Assembly: GCA_020846515.1 (NCBI GenBank)
Contig: JADLDX010000325.1
Location: 1 to 6,083, forward strand
DNA from: Pirellulaceae bacterium
GTDB taxonomy: Bacteria; Planctomycetota; Planctomycetia; Pirellulales; Pirellulaceae
DNA: 6,083 bases
Reading direction: 5' to 3'
The notes under the pieces are model-generated. The model saw nothing but the letters and a program-made list of their open reading frames with translations. It was not told the origin of the DNA and made no database searches. This document shows, piece after piece, positions 1 to 6,061 of this stretch. Made by a program: the position numbers and the translations under genes. Every line of letters starts with the position of its first letter. Position 1 is the first letter of the stretch.

Positions 1-1
1 G

Positions 2-27
2 AAAAACAGGCGTTTAGCCTGCTTTTT
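2..27. terminator. Intrinsic terminator-like hairpin at the window's left edge
   Basis: CAGGC (7-11) and GCCTG (17-21) form a 5-bp stem around a GTTTA loop. The stem is flanked by an A run (2-6) and a T run (23-27), so it could end transcription in either direction. It probably terminates a gene lying left of the window, but no coding sequence for that gene is visible here. The stem is short, so efficiency is uncertain. Confidence 0.55.
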
Positions 28-155
28 CGGGGAGGGTGCGTGCGCCGCAGAGGCGAGTTCGCAGCGGGTGCTTCATGCCTTGGTTAGTCGAGGTGTGCCC
101 CCTCCCCGCCTGAGCTGACGCCAGGCGAGGCTCCCGCTGCTACGCAGCGGGAGGG
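28..155. repeat. GC-rich intergenic element with several fold-back arms
   Basis: This non-coding stretch is dense in self-complementary arms. Bases 131-140 (CTCCCGCTGC) pair perfectly with 144-153 across a 3-base loop. Bases 107-112 (CGCCTG) pair with 122-127. Bases 28-36 (CGGGGAGGG) pair perfectly with 100-108. The octamer GCAGCGGG occurs at 61-68 and 144-151, with its complement at 133-140, so alternative folds are possible. GGTTAGT follows both direct copies (82-88 and 154-160). The look is of a dispersed REP-like or MITE-like intergenic element, possibly also acting as a terminator or mRNA-stabilising structure. Its copy number elsewhere in the genome cannot be seen from one window. Confidence 0.45.
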
Positions 156-167
156 TTAGTTACCACG

Positions 168-195
168 TTGACGCTTGAGAACGGTTTGATAGATT
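168..195 (+). promoter_or_regulatory. Possible sigma-70-type promoter for lpxK
   Basis: TTGACG (168-173) matches five of six bases of the -35 consensus. After a 16-base spacer, TAGATT (190-195) matches four of six bases of the -10 consensus. Transcription would begin near 202, giving a leader of about 57 bases before lpxK. Planctomycete promoters are poorly defined, so this is a pattern match only. Confidence 0.3.
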
Positions 196-258
196 TGCCC
201 CCACGCGAGCTCGACCTGTGTCAATCAATTCGGCGGCAACTTTTGGGTTCATTGGACA

Positions 259-1326
259 ATGATGTCTGCGCGACAATGGCTTGTCTCCAAGAACCCATCG
301 CTGGCGGCGCGGGTCCTCATTTTGCCGCTGAGACTGCTCAGCCTGGTATATGCGGCGGTGATGCGTCTGCGCAATTGGGGCTATGATTTGGGCATTTTCC
401 CTGTCCGGTCTGTGGATGTGCCGGTGATTTGCGTGGGCAACTTGAGCGTTGGGGGCACGGGTAAGACGCCGATGGTCGCTTGGATATGCCACCACTTGAG
501 GCAGCAGGGTGTTCGAGTCGCCATCGTCAGCCGTGGATATGGGCAGCTGGCACACGGCACCAATGACGAGGCGCTGGAGCTGGAATTGCAACTGCCCGAT
601 GTGCCTCATTTGCAGAATCCCGACCGGTACGCGGCTGCGCAGTTGGCTCAAGACGAGCTTGATATGCAGGCAATCGTGCTTGACGATGGGTTTCAGCATC
701 GACGGTTGGGACGAAGTTTGGACATCGTGTTGGTCGATGCCTGCGAACCGCAGATGGCCGATTGGCTGTTGCCGGCGGGCTTAATGCGCGAGTCGTGGAG
801 CGGTCTGCGACGAGCTGGAGTTGTCGTGTTAACGCGTAGTCATTTGGCCACCGCACAGCGCCTGGCACAATTAAAGCAACGCGTGGCTCGGTACGCTCCT
901 CAGGCGAAATGCTTAACGGCCGCTTATCAGCCGGACGGTTTGCATGGAGTGGGCCAGAACATTCCAACGCTGGAAAGTCTGGGGGGCAATCGCGTGCTCG
1001 CCTTTTGCGGGATTGGCAATCCGAACTCCTTCTTCGCGACGCTCGAGCAGCACTCGATCGAACTGGTCGACCAACGTGTCTACCCAGATCATCACGCTTA
1101 CAGTGCGGCAGATGTTGAGCAATTACAGGCCTGGGCCACCAGTAATGCCCAGTGTGACTACGTATTGTGCACGATGAAGGATTGGGTGAAACTTCAGATG
1201 CCGAGACTTGGACGGCTACCATTACTGGCGTTAAGAATTGGCATTATTTTCGAACCCCACGAACAACAATCGCTAGAAAACGTCTTGTTATTGTCGAGCG
1301 GGTTGAACGCTGAGCCCCGCGGCTAA
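259..1326 (+). CDS. lpxK: Tetraacyldisaccharide 4'-kinase (lipid A 4'-kinase)
   Basis: The product (355 aa) phosphorylates the 4' position of the tetraacyldisaccharide 1-phosphate precursor using ATP, making lipid IVA at the inner face of the cytoplasmic membrane. A hydrophobic N-terminal segment (about residues 13-36) fits the family's membrane-anchoring helix. The P-loop is GNLSVGGTGKTP (60-71), followed by SRGYG (91-95). The catalytic-base motif, usually GDEP, reads NDEA here (102-105). The LpxK signature DDGFQHRRL (142-150), PAGLMRES (172-179), FCGIGNPNSFF (249-259), YPDHHAY (275-281) and TMKDWVKL (305-312) complete the set. Length is in the family range (E. coli 328 aa). ATG at 259 is followed directly by a second ATG at 262; no clear Shine-Dalgarno precedes either, and the frame upstream has no other start before a stop at 190. 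Its presence implies lipid A synthesis. No kdtA or other lipid A gene is adjacent. The stop codon lies within a palindromic repeat. Confidence 0.93.
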   Translation: MMSARQWLVSKNPSLAARVLILPLRLLSLVYAAVMRLRNWGYDLGIFPVRSVDVPVICVGNLSVGGTGKTPMVAWICHHLRQQGVRVAIVSRGYGQLAHGTNDEALELELQLPDVPHLQNPDRYAAAQLAQDELDMQAIVLDDGFQHRRLGRSLDIVLVDACEPQMADWLLPAGLMRESWSGLRRAGVVVLTRSHLATAQRLAQLKQRVARYAPQAKCLTAAYQPDGLHGVGQNIPTLESLGGNRVLAFCGIGNPNSFFATLEQHSIELVDQRVYPDHHAYSAADVEQLQAWATSNAQCDYVLCTMKDWVKLQMPRLGRLPLLALRIGIIFEPHEQQSLENVLLLSSGLNAEPRG

Positions 1327-1384
1327 TCAGCCGGAACTCGCTAGTGTCCCCTGCGGCTAATCAGCCGGAACTCGCTAACGTCCG
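1315..1384. repeat. Two-unit tandem palindromic repeat spanning the lpxK stop
   Basis: A 25-base sequence occurs identically at 1319-1343 and 1353-1377, a 34-base period. Each copy is preceded by CCCC (with one extra T in the second) and followed by a similar GTCC tail. Each contains the hairpin CGGCTAATCAGCCG (1320-1333 and 1354-1367; 5-bp stem, AATC loop). A second imperfect fold, CCGGAAC against GTCCGG, follows in copy two (1365-1384). The TAA of lpxK is in the loop of the first hairpin, so the last codons of the gene are repeat-derived. I recall similar 'CTAATCAGCCGGAAC' palindromes scattered between planctomycete genes, but cannot check this here. It may help mRNA 3' end formation; no T run follows. 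Confidence 0.75.
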
Positions 1385-1643
1385 GTTGAGTCCGACCAGA
1401 GACCGCTTTAACTGAAATGCCCTGCCCATCCACGTGGCGTAGGGACCGGGGCAGCTGGTTCGGCCTCCTGATGCCCCTCAATTTGGCGTCCAAACGAGCC
1501 CAGGAATATTTTGGCCTTTTCCGTCCCATTGTTTCTTGTAAGATATTCTGGTCGGAAGAGGTTTTCCAGTTTAGCAATCTTAGTTGAAATACTTGGCATG
1601 CCTCAAGTCAGAATTTGGGACTATGCAGCGGTCACCAATCTCT
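1385..1643. other. Intergenic stretch with no recognised gene
   Basis: This is the first part of the 579-base lpxK-fusA gap. I see no RNA gene or convincing coding sequence. The longest open frames are on the minus strand: 63 codons (1599-1408) and 78 codons (1577-1341). Neither translation resembles a family I know, and the longer one runs into the palindromic repeat. TCCGACCAGA (1391-1400) and its exact complement TCTGGTCGGA (1547-1556) form a distant inverted pair. It may be decayed sequence or part of a long fusA 5' region. Confidence 0.4.
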
Positions 1644-1752
1644 GGCCGATCCTATAAACTGGGTTCGGCCGTGATCTCAGGCCGATGAATTGATTGGGGT
1701 CGTGTGACCCGCCAGGTCGGCCTTTCCCGGTTGTGTCGGCCCTTCCCGATTG
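1644..1752 (+). promoter_or_regulatory. Cluster of GGCCGA/TCGGCC motifs with nested hairpins upstream of fusA
   Basis: GGCCGA occurs at 1644-1649 and 1680-1685, and its complement TCGGCC at 1665-1670, 1717-1722 and 1736-1741. The first pair folds around a loop holding TATAAA (1653-1658), a possible -10 element without a good -35. GGCCGA at 1680 can pair with TCGGCC at 1717, enclosing a second hairpin GGGTC/GACCC (1697-1701 and 1706-1710). An 18-base unit is tandemly repeated at 1716-1733 and 1735-1752 with two mismatches and a 19-base period. This may be an operator array, an RNA leader structure or a degraded repeat. It matches no riboswitch class I know. The start of fusA is about 150 bases downstream. 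Confidence 0.35.
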
Positions 1753-1896
1753 GTTGGCGGAGCAAATTGGGAGAAACTGTGGGCTTCAGGCAAACTGGCT
1801 CAAGGGCTTCGGGCTCTGGGGGCTACCTGCGTGAGGCAGCGGCAACCGGTTCGTGACCTACAAATGGTTTGTTTTGTTCTGTGTGTTTCGGTATTT

Positions 1897-1902
1897 AGGT
1901 GA
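1897..1902 (+). promoter_or_regulatory. Shine-Dalgarno sequence for fusA
   Basis: AGGTGA is complementary to the 16S rRNA 3' end and lies three bases before the ATG at 1906, a normal position for this part of the extended AAGGAGGTGA consensus. It fixes the fusA start and is the clearest ribosome binding site in the window. Confidence 0.6.
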
Positions 1903-1905
1903 AAA

Positions 1906-4023
1906 ATGGATCTGGCAAAAACTCGCAACATCGGCATTAGTGCTCACATCGACTCGGGTAAGACGACACTCAGCGAGCGGATCCTGTTTTACACTGGCCG
2001 CATTCACAAGATTGAGGAAGTCAAGGGTGGCGGCGACGGCGCAACGATGGACCATATGGAACTGGAAAAGGAGCGCGGTATTACGATTACCAGCGCGGCC
2101 ACCAGTGTGCATTGGACCCCGGCCCGCGTGAATCCTGGCGATTACCAAATCAACTTGATTGACACCCCCGGCCACGTGGACTTCACGATCGAAGTGGAAC
2201 GCAGTCTCCGCGTGCTGGACGGTGCCGTTTTGGTGCTGTGTGCAGTCGGTGGTGTGCAAAGTCAATCGCTGACGGTCGACCGTCAAATGCGTCGCTATCA
2301 GGTGCCGCGATTGTGCTTCATCTACAAGATGGACCGCACCGGAGCCAACGCGCGCCGTGGCGTTCAAATGATGAGAGAAAAGCTCAATACCGATGCAATT
2401 CTGATGCAGTTACCCATCGGTTCGGGCGATGACTTCAAAGGCATCATTGATCTGATCACCATGAAAGCGCTGTTCTTTGACGGCGTGGATGGCGAAAAGG
2501 TACGTGAAGAGCCAATTCCGGCGGACATGCAAGACGAAGCCGATGAAGAGCGGCATGCGATGCTTGAAAGTCTGTCGATGTACAGCGACGAAATGATGGA
2601 ATTGCTGCTCAGCGAAGAAGAAGTACCAGAGGATTTGATCCACAAGGTCGTTCGCTCGGCGACGCAACAGCAGGGTGTCACGCCGGTATTTCTGGGTTCC
2701 GCTTTCAAGAACAAGGGTGTTCAACCATTGTTGGATGCGGTGACTCGTTACCTGCCTAGCCCCTTGGATCGCGAGATCAAAGCCCGCAAAGTCGACGATG
2801 ATACTCAGCGCATGGCCTTGCTGCCTGATCCTGCGGCACCTTTCGTTGGTATGGCGTTCAAGATCGTCGAAGATCCGTATGGTCAATTGACGTTCATGCG
2901 CATTTACCAAGGTAAGATCACCAAGGGTGAGATGTACACCAACCAGCGTACCGATCGCAAGGAACGCTTTAGCCGTATCGTGCGGATGCACGCCGACAAG
3001 CGTGAAGAAATTGATTCGGCTGAAGCTGGTGACATCGTGGCGATCATGGGCATCGACTGTGCCAGCGGTGATACCTACTCCAACGAACGCAAGTACTGCT
3101 CGCTGGAAAGTATGTTCATTCCAGATCCAGTTATCAAAGTGGCGGTTACTCCAGCCAGTCGCGCAGACGCGGACAAGATGGGCAAAGCGCTTCAACGCTT
3201 CCGTAAAGAAGATCCAACGTTCCAGGTCTACAACGACGAAGAGACCAGCGAAACGATCATCTGCGGAATGGGTGAGTTGCATTTGGACATCTACGTCGAA
3301 CGCATGCGTCGCGAGTACAAGGTTGAAGTCGAAGTGGGTGCGCCCAAGGTTAGCTACCGTGAAGCACCGGGCGAAAAAGTCGAATTCAATTACAAGCACA
3401 AGAAGCAGACGGGTGGTTCGGGTCAGTTCGCCCACATCGTTGGGTCGCTCTCACCGATTCCAACCGAAGGCGAAGCAGCCTTTGAATTCGAAGAGCACAT
3501 CGTCGGTGGCCGTATTCCCAAGCAGTTCATTCCGCCTGTGGAAAAGGGCTTCCGCGATTCGTTGGGTAAGGGCCCCTTGGCCGATTACCCAGTGGTCGGT
3601 GTTCACATCGAATTGACCGACGGTAGCTACCACGACGTTGACTCGTCGGAACGCGCGTTTTATATCGCTGCTTGCGATTGCTTCCGTGAATCGATGCGGG
3701 CTTCCAAGCCGATCATTCTGGAACCGATCATGAAGGTGGAGATTGAGTGTCCGGAGATTTATCAAGGTGACGTGGTCGGTGACGTGATTCGTCGACGCGG
3801 TCTGATCGGTCAAACCGATACTCGCGATGGCATTTCGTACATCAATGCAGAAGTTCCGTTGGCCGAAACGTTCGGTTATGCAACTGACCTGCGTAGTATG
3901 TCCAAAGGCCAAGGTACGTTCACCATGGAACTGGCCACCTATCGTCGAGCACCAAGCAACGTGCAGGAAGACATCATTGTCGAACGTCGGAAGCAGCAAA
4001 AGGAATTGGTTGCTTCTCGATAA
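1906..4023 (+). CDS. fusA: Elongation factor G, spdEFG1 / mitochondrial EF-G1-like class
   Basis: The product (705 aa) is the translational GTPase that moves tRNA and mRNA through the ribosome after peptide transfer. The G domain (about 1-290) shows P-loop AHIDSGKTT (13-21), RGIT with Thr60, DTPGH (86-90) with catalytic His90, and G5-like GSAF (264-267). The G4 motif is YKMD (140-143) instead of NKMD. Domains II to V follow; the domain IV tip carries DGSYHDVDSSE (572-582), with His576 matching the decoding-centre histidine of E. coli EF-G. KGGGDGATMDHMELEKERG (40-58), LCAVGGVQ (111-118), MGIDCASGDT (381-390) and FKNKGVQPLLDAV (267-279) closely follow mitochondrial EF-G1, which supports the spdEFG1 class. 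The gene is away from the rpsL-rpsG-tuf cluster where fusA often lies. It has its own Shine-Dalgarno and a strong terminator, so it is probably transcribed alone. Full length, no frameshift. Confidence 0.96.
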   Translation: MDLAKTRNIGISAHIDSGKTTLSERILFYTGRIHKIEEVKGGGDGATMDHMELEKERGITITSAATSVHWTPARVNPGDYQINLIDTPGHVDFTIEVERSLRVLDGAVLVLCAVGGVQSQSLTVDRQMRRYQVPRLCFIYKMDRTGANARRGVQMMREKLNTDAILMQLPIGSGDDFKGIIDLITMKALFFDGVDGEKVREEPIPADMQDEADEERHAMLESLSMYSDEMMELLLSEEEVPEDLIHKVVRSATQQQGVTPVFLGSAFKNKGVQPLLDAVTRYLPSPLDREIKARKVDDDTQRMALLPDPAAPFVGMAFKIVEDPYGQLTFMRIYQGKITKGEMYTNQRTDRKERFSRIVRMHADKREEIDSAEAGDIVAIMGIDCASGDTYSNERKYCSLESMFIPDPVIKVAVTPASRADADKMGKALQRFRKEDPTFQVYNDEETSETIICGMGELHLDIYVERMRREYKVEVEVGAPKVSYREAPGEKVEFNYKHKKQTGGSGQFAHIVGSLSPIPTEGEAAFEFEEHIVGGRIPKQFIPPVEKGFRDSLGKGPLADYPVVGVHIELTDGSYHDVDSSERAFYIAACDCFRESMRASKPIILEPIMKVEIECPEIYQGDVVGDVIRRRGLIGQTDTRDGISYINAEVPLAETFGYATDLRSMSKGQGTFTMELATYRRAPSNVQEDIIVERRKQQKELVASR

Positions 4024-4103
4024 TCGACCTTTGGATAAAATAGGATCTCAGGTCGCCCCAAGGGCGCTGCCCTGTGGATAAATTCTTGAGTCTTTAGCCA
4101 CCG

Positions 4104-4147
4104 CACCGCGGCAGCCACCACACGGGTTGCCGCGGTGTTTGTTTTTG
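4104..4147 (+). terminator. Strong intrinsic terminator of fusA
   Basis: CACCGCGGCA (4104-4113) pairs perfectly with 4128-4137. The stem extends inward by a G-T and two G-C pairs to 13 bp around an 8-base loop. TTTGTTTTTG (4138-4147) follows directly. It lies 80 bases past the fusA stop and separates fusA from obg. A weaker hairpin, AGGGC-GCT-GCCCT (4061-4073), precedes it. Confidence 0.88.
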
Positions 4148-4175
4148 AATAGTCCTCATCGTTGCCTCCTGGAGC

Positions 4176-4195
4176 GTTTCGACTCGTCTCGAAAC
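4176..4195. promoter_or_regulatory. Perfect 7-bp inverted repeat just upstream of obg
   Basis: GTTTCGA (4176-4182) and TCGAAAC (4189-4195) flank a 6-base spacer, ending 11 bases before the obg ATG. It could be an operator for a dimeric repressor overlapping the promoter, or an mRNA hairpin that controls access to the start codon. No Shine-Dalgarno is seen between it and the ATG, and no good promoter hexamer pair was found nearby. Confidence 0.35.
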
Positions 4196-4206
4196 TGATA
4201 AAGCCT

Positions 4207-5199
4207 ATGTTTGTCGATCGCGCCGAAATTCAAATCGAAGCTGGAAAAGGCGGCGATGGTTGCGTATCGTTTCGACGCGAAAAGTACGTACCCACTGGCG
4301 GCCCTAATGGCGGCAATGGTGGTCACGGTGGCAATGTCATCTTCCGAGCCATGGAAGGCGTCAATAGCCTCATGGCATTTGCCCATCAAAAGCATTGGCG
4401 CGCCGAGCGTGGTAGCAATGGCGAAGGCAGCGACCGCAGCGGTCGCTGTGGTCAAGATCTGGTGATCGATGTTCCGCTTGGAACGTTGATGATCGATTCG
4501 GCCACCGGCATGGTCATCAAGGATTTGATTGTTCCCGGCCAGGAAGTCATGGCCGCGCGCGGAGGCGGAGGCGGCAAAGGCAACACGGCCTTCAAGTCTT
4601 CCACCAACCAAGCGCCGCGCGAAGCCACACGTGGCGCGGAGGGCGAAAAACGCCGCATCATCCTCGAATTGAAAGTTATCGCCGATGTCGGGTTGGTCGG
4701 TAAACCCAATGCCGGCAAGAGTACGCTCTTGAGCCGTTTGTCGCGCGCTCGCCCGGAGATCGCTGATTATCCCTTCACCACCAAGTTTCCAAACTTAGGA
4801 CAAGTCGTAATCGATATCGATCGCAGCTTTGTCATGGCTGATATACCTGGACTAATCGAAGGCGCCCATCAAGGTGTTGGTCTGGGACATGACTTCCTGC
4901 GTCATATTATGCGGGCCGGGATCCTGGTGCATCTGGTCGAACCCTTGCCAACCGATGGTTCCGACCCCATTCAAAACTATCACGTCATCCGCAGCGAACT
5001 CTTGCAGTATGACCCGGCACTAGGTCAACGCCCGGAAATCATCGTCGTCAGTAAAGCCGAGCTGCCCGGTTCCGACGAAGTCGCACAGCAACTTGCCGCT
5101 GAGTTGGGGCGCGATGTTCTGCTGATCAGTGCTGTCACCGGTAACGGATTGAATAAGTTGATCCATCGTGTATCTAGTGAGTTGGCGGCGCGCAAATAA
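4207..5199 (+). CDS. obg: Obg-family GTPase (CgtA/ObgE)
   Basis: The product (330 aa) is a slow GTPase that binds the large ribosomal subunit late in assembly and links ribosome production to stress and growth signals. The glycine-rich Obg fold fills about residues 1-158, with GKGGDG (13-18), GGPNGGNGGHGG (31-42) and GGGGGKGN (119-126). The G domain has GKPNAGKST (165-173), YPFTT (188-192), DIPGLIEGA (212-220) then the HQGVGLGHDFLRH switch II region (221-233), and a G5 SAV (309-311). The guanine-recognition motif is SKAE (282-285) rather than NKxD. The protein stops soon after the G domain, so it has no C-terminal OCT domain and no acidic tail. ATG 4207 gives the canonical MFVDRAEI start; an upstream in-frame TTG (4162) would overlap the inverted repeat and add residues unlike the family. 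No Shine-Dalgarno is evident. coaX follows 13 bases later, probably in one operon. Confidence 0.95.
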   Translation: MFVDRAEIQIEAGKGGDGCVSFRREKYVPTGGPNGGNGGHGGNVIFRAMEGVNSLMAFAHQKHWRAERGSNGEGSDRSGRCGQDLVIDVPLGTLMIDSATGMVIKDLIVPGQEVMAARGGGGGKGNTAFKSSTNQAPREATRGAEGEKRRIILELKVIADVGLVGKPNAGKSTLLSRLSRARPEIADYPFTTKFPNLGQVVIDIDRSFVMADIPGLIEGAHQGVGLGHDFLRHIMRAGILVHLVEPLPTDGSDPIQNYHVIRSELLQYDPALGQRPEIIVVSKAELPGSDEVAQQLAAELGRDVLLISAVTGNGLNKLIHRVSSELAARK

Positions 5200-5201
5200 T
5201 C

Positions 5202-5205
5202 AGGT
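5202..5205 (+). promoter_or_regulatory. Short Shine-Dalgarno for coaX
   Basis: AGGT lies seven bases before the ATG at 5213, in the short gap after the obg stop. It supports ATG 5213 over an in-frame GTG at 5168 inside obg. The match is short, so the assignment is modest. Confidence 0.35.
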
Positions 5206-5212
5206 CGCCCTC

Positions 5213-6061
5213 ATGACATCGGAAACTATTTGTGTGGATATCGGCAATAGCGGCATGCGATGCGTGCGTCTCCGGCCGACATCGCTAGATAGTGCTGCCA
5301 AGCCTGTATCAACGCCCGCTTCAACGCAAGACGCAGTTCCTTGGGTGGGTGACATACTCCGTGTGGATTGGCCTGCCTCACGTGAAGATCGCCAAGCAAT
5401 GTCGCCCTCGGATTTGCAGCGACTAGTGGAGCCATGGTTAGGGGCGAGCAATCACGCGGCGACTCGGCGCTGGTTGGTCAGTAGTGTGCAGCGCGAGATG
5501 GAGAGTAAGCTCCGGGGCTGCGTCGAGCATTTGGGTGCCAGTGACTATCGATTGGTCACATTTAGGGATTTGCATTGCGAGATTGCGGTCGACTTTCCTC
5601 ATCAAGTTGGTATTGATCGTTTGCTGGCCGCCAAGGCTGCGATGGTGCATTGTCCCCATCAACCGTTGATCGTGATTCAAGCCGGTTCGGCCATCACGGT
5701 CGATTGGATTGAATGGCCCGATCGTTATTGTGGCGGGGCCATTATGCCTGGTGTGCCGATGATGTTGCGACTGCTATCCCAGGCGGCCGATTTGTTGCCC
5801 GAAGTGGACGCTGATGAACTGTTCGATTTGCCACCCTTGCCCGGCAAGAATACCACCGCAGCCATGACCGTCGGCGCGAGCAGTGCGGTGGTTGGCGGTG
5901 TGCAGCATCTGGTTGCTCGTTATCGCGAACAACATGGCGCTCAGACTTTGGTCGTTCTCAGCGGCGGCGATGGACCGCGCTTAACCCCGCACATTACCGG
6001 TCCCGTCACTGTTGTGGAACAATTAGTACTGCGCGGTTTGGCGAGTCTTGCACGTTCGTAA
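5213..6061 (+). CDS. coaX: Type III pantothenate kinase (CoaX family)
   Basis: The product (282 aa) should phosphorylate pantothenate to 4'-phosphopantothenate, the first step of coenzyme A synthesis, in the cytoplasm. It shows the ASKHA-fold signatures of this family: DIGNSGMR (9-16), WLVSSV (87-92), GIDRLLAAKAA (133-143), AGSAITVD (157-164), GGAIMPG (174-180), GKNTTAAMTVGA (211-222) and LSGGDG (249-254). Asp9 and Asp135 match two of the three conserved active-site aspartates. The third, normally in DxGTAxT, is Gln156 here (QAGSAIT), which is unusual. Residues 21-80 are less conserved and slightly long for the family. ATG 5213 gives the normal start a few residues before the first phosphate-binding motif; a GTG at 5168 would overlap obg and add 15 unlikely residues. 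No birA is adjacent, though it is a common neighbour in other bacteria. Confidence 0.88.
   Translation: MTSETICVDIGNSGMRCVRLRPTSLDSAAKPVSTPASTQDAVPWVGDILRVDWPASREDRQAMSPSDLQRLVEPWLGASNHAATRRWLVSSVQREMESKLRGCVEHLGASDYRLVTFRDLHCEIAVDFPHQVGIDRLLAAKAAMVHCPHQPLIVIQAGSAITVDWIEWPDRYCGGAIMPGVPMMLRLLSQAADLLPEVDADELFDLPPLPGKNTTAAMTVGASSAVVGGVQHLVARYREQHGAQTLVVLSGGDGPRLTPHITGPVTVVEQLVLRGLASLARS

Noticed and set aside
168..386. Plus-strand 72-codon frame starting at TTG 168 and overlapping the lpxK start
   Set aside because: It overlaps lpxK by over 120 bases, its product is unlike any family, and its TTG lies in a likely -35 element.
527..1222. Minus-strand open frame (231 codons) opposite lpxK
   Set aside because: The + strand frame has all LpxK motifs in order; the antisense translation is rich in Arg, Pro and Ala with no family features.
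1408..1599. Minus-strand 63-codon ORF beginning MPSISTKIAKLENLF
   Set aside because: It matches no family I recognise, its GAGG lies only one base from the ATG, and small open frames of this size are expected by chance in GC-rich DNA. Mentioned as a finding only because of its position in a long gap.
1869..1897. TTGTTT and TATTTA as a promoter just before fusA
   Set aside because: The -10 matches only three bases and overlaps the ribosome binding site, leaving no room for a leader that contains it.
2410..3435. Long minus-strand open frame (341 codons) opposite fusA
   Set aside because: It is a shadow of the strongly conserved EF-G frame; its translation shows no recognisable domain and arises from codon bias.
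4162..4206. Upstream TTG start adding 15 residues to Obg
   Set aside because: The Obg family starts at MFVDRA-like sequence; the extension is unlike the family and runs through the inverted repeat.
4297..4344. GGCGGCAATGGTGGT-like near-repeats in obg as a DNA repeat element
   Set aside because: They encode the glycine-rich helices typical of the Obg fold and are explained by protein sequence.
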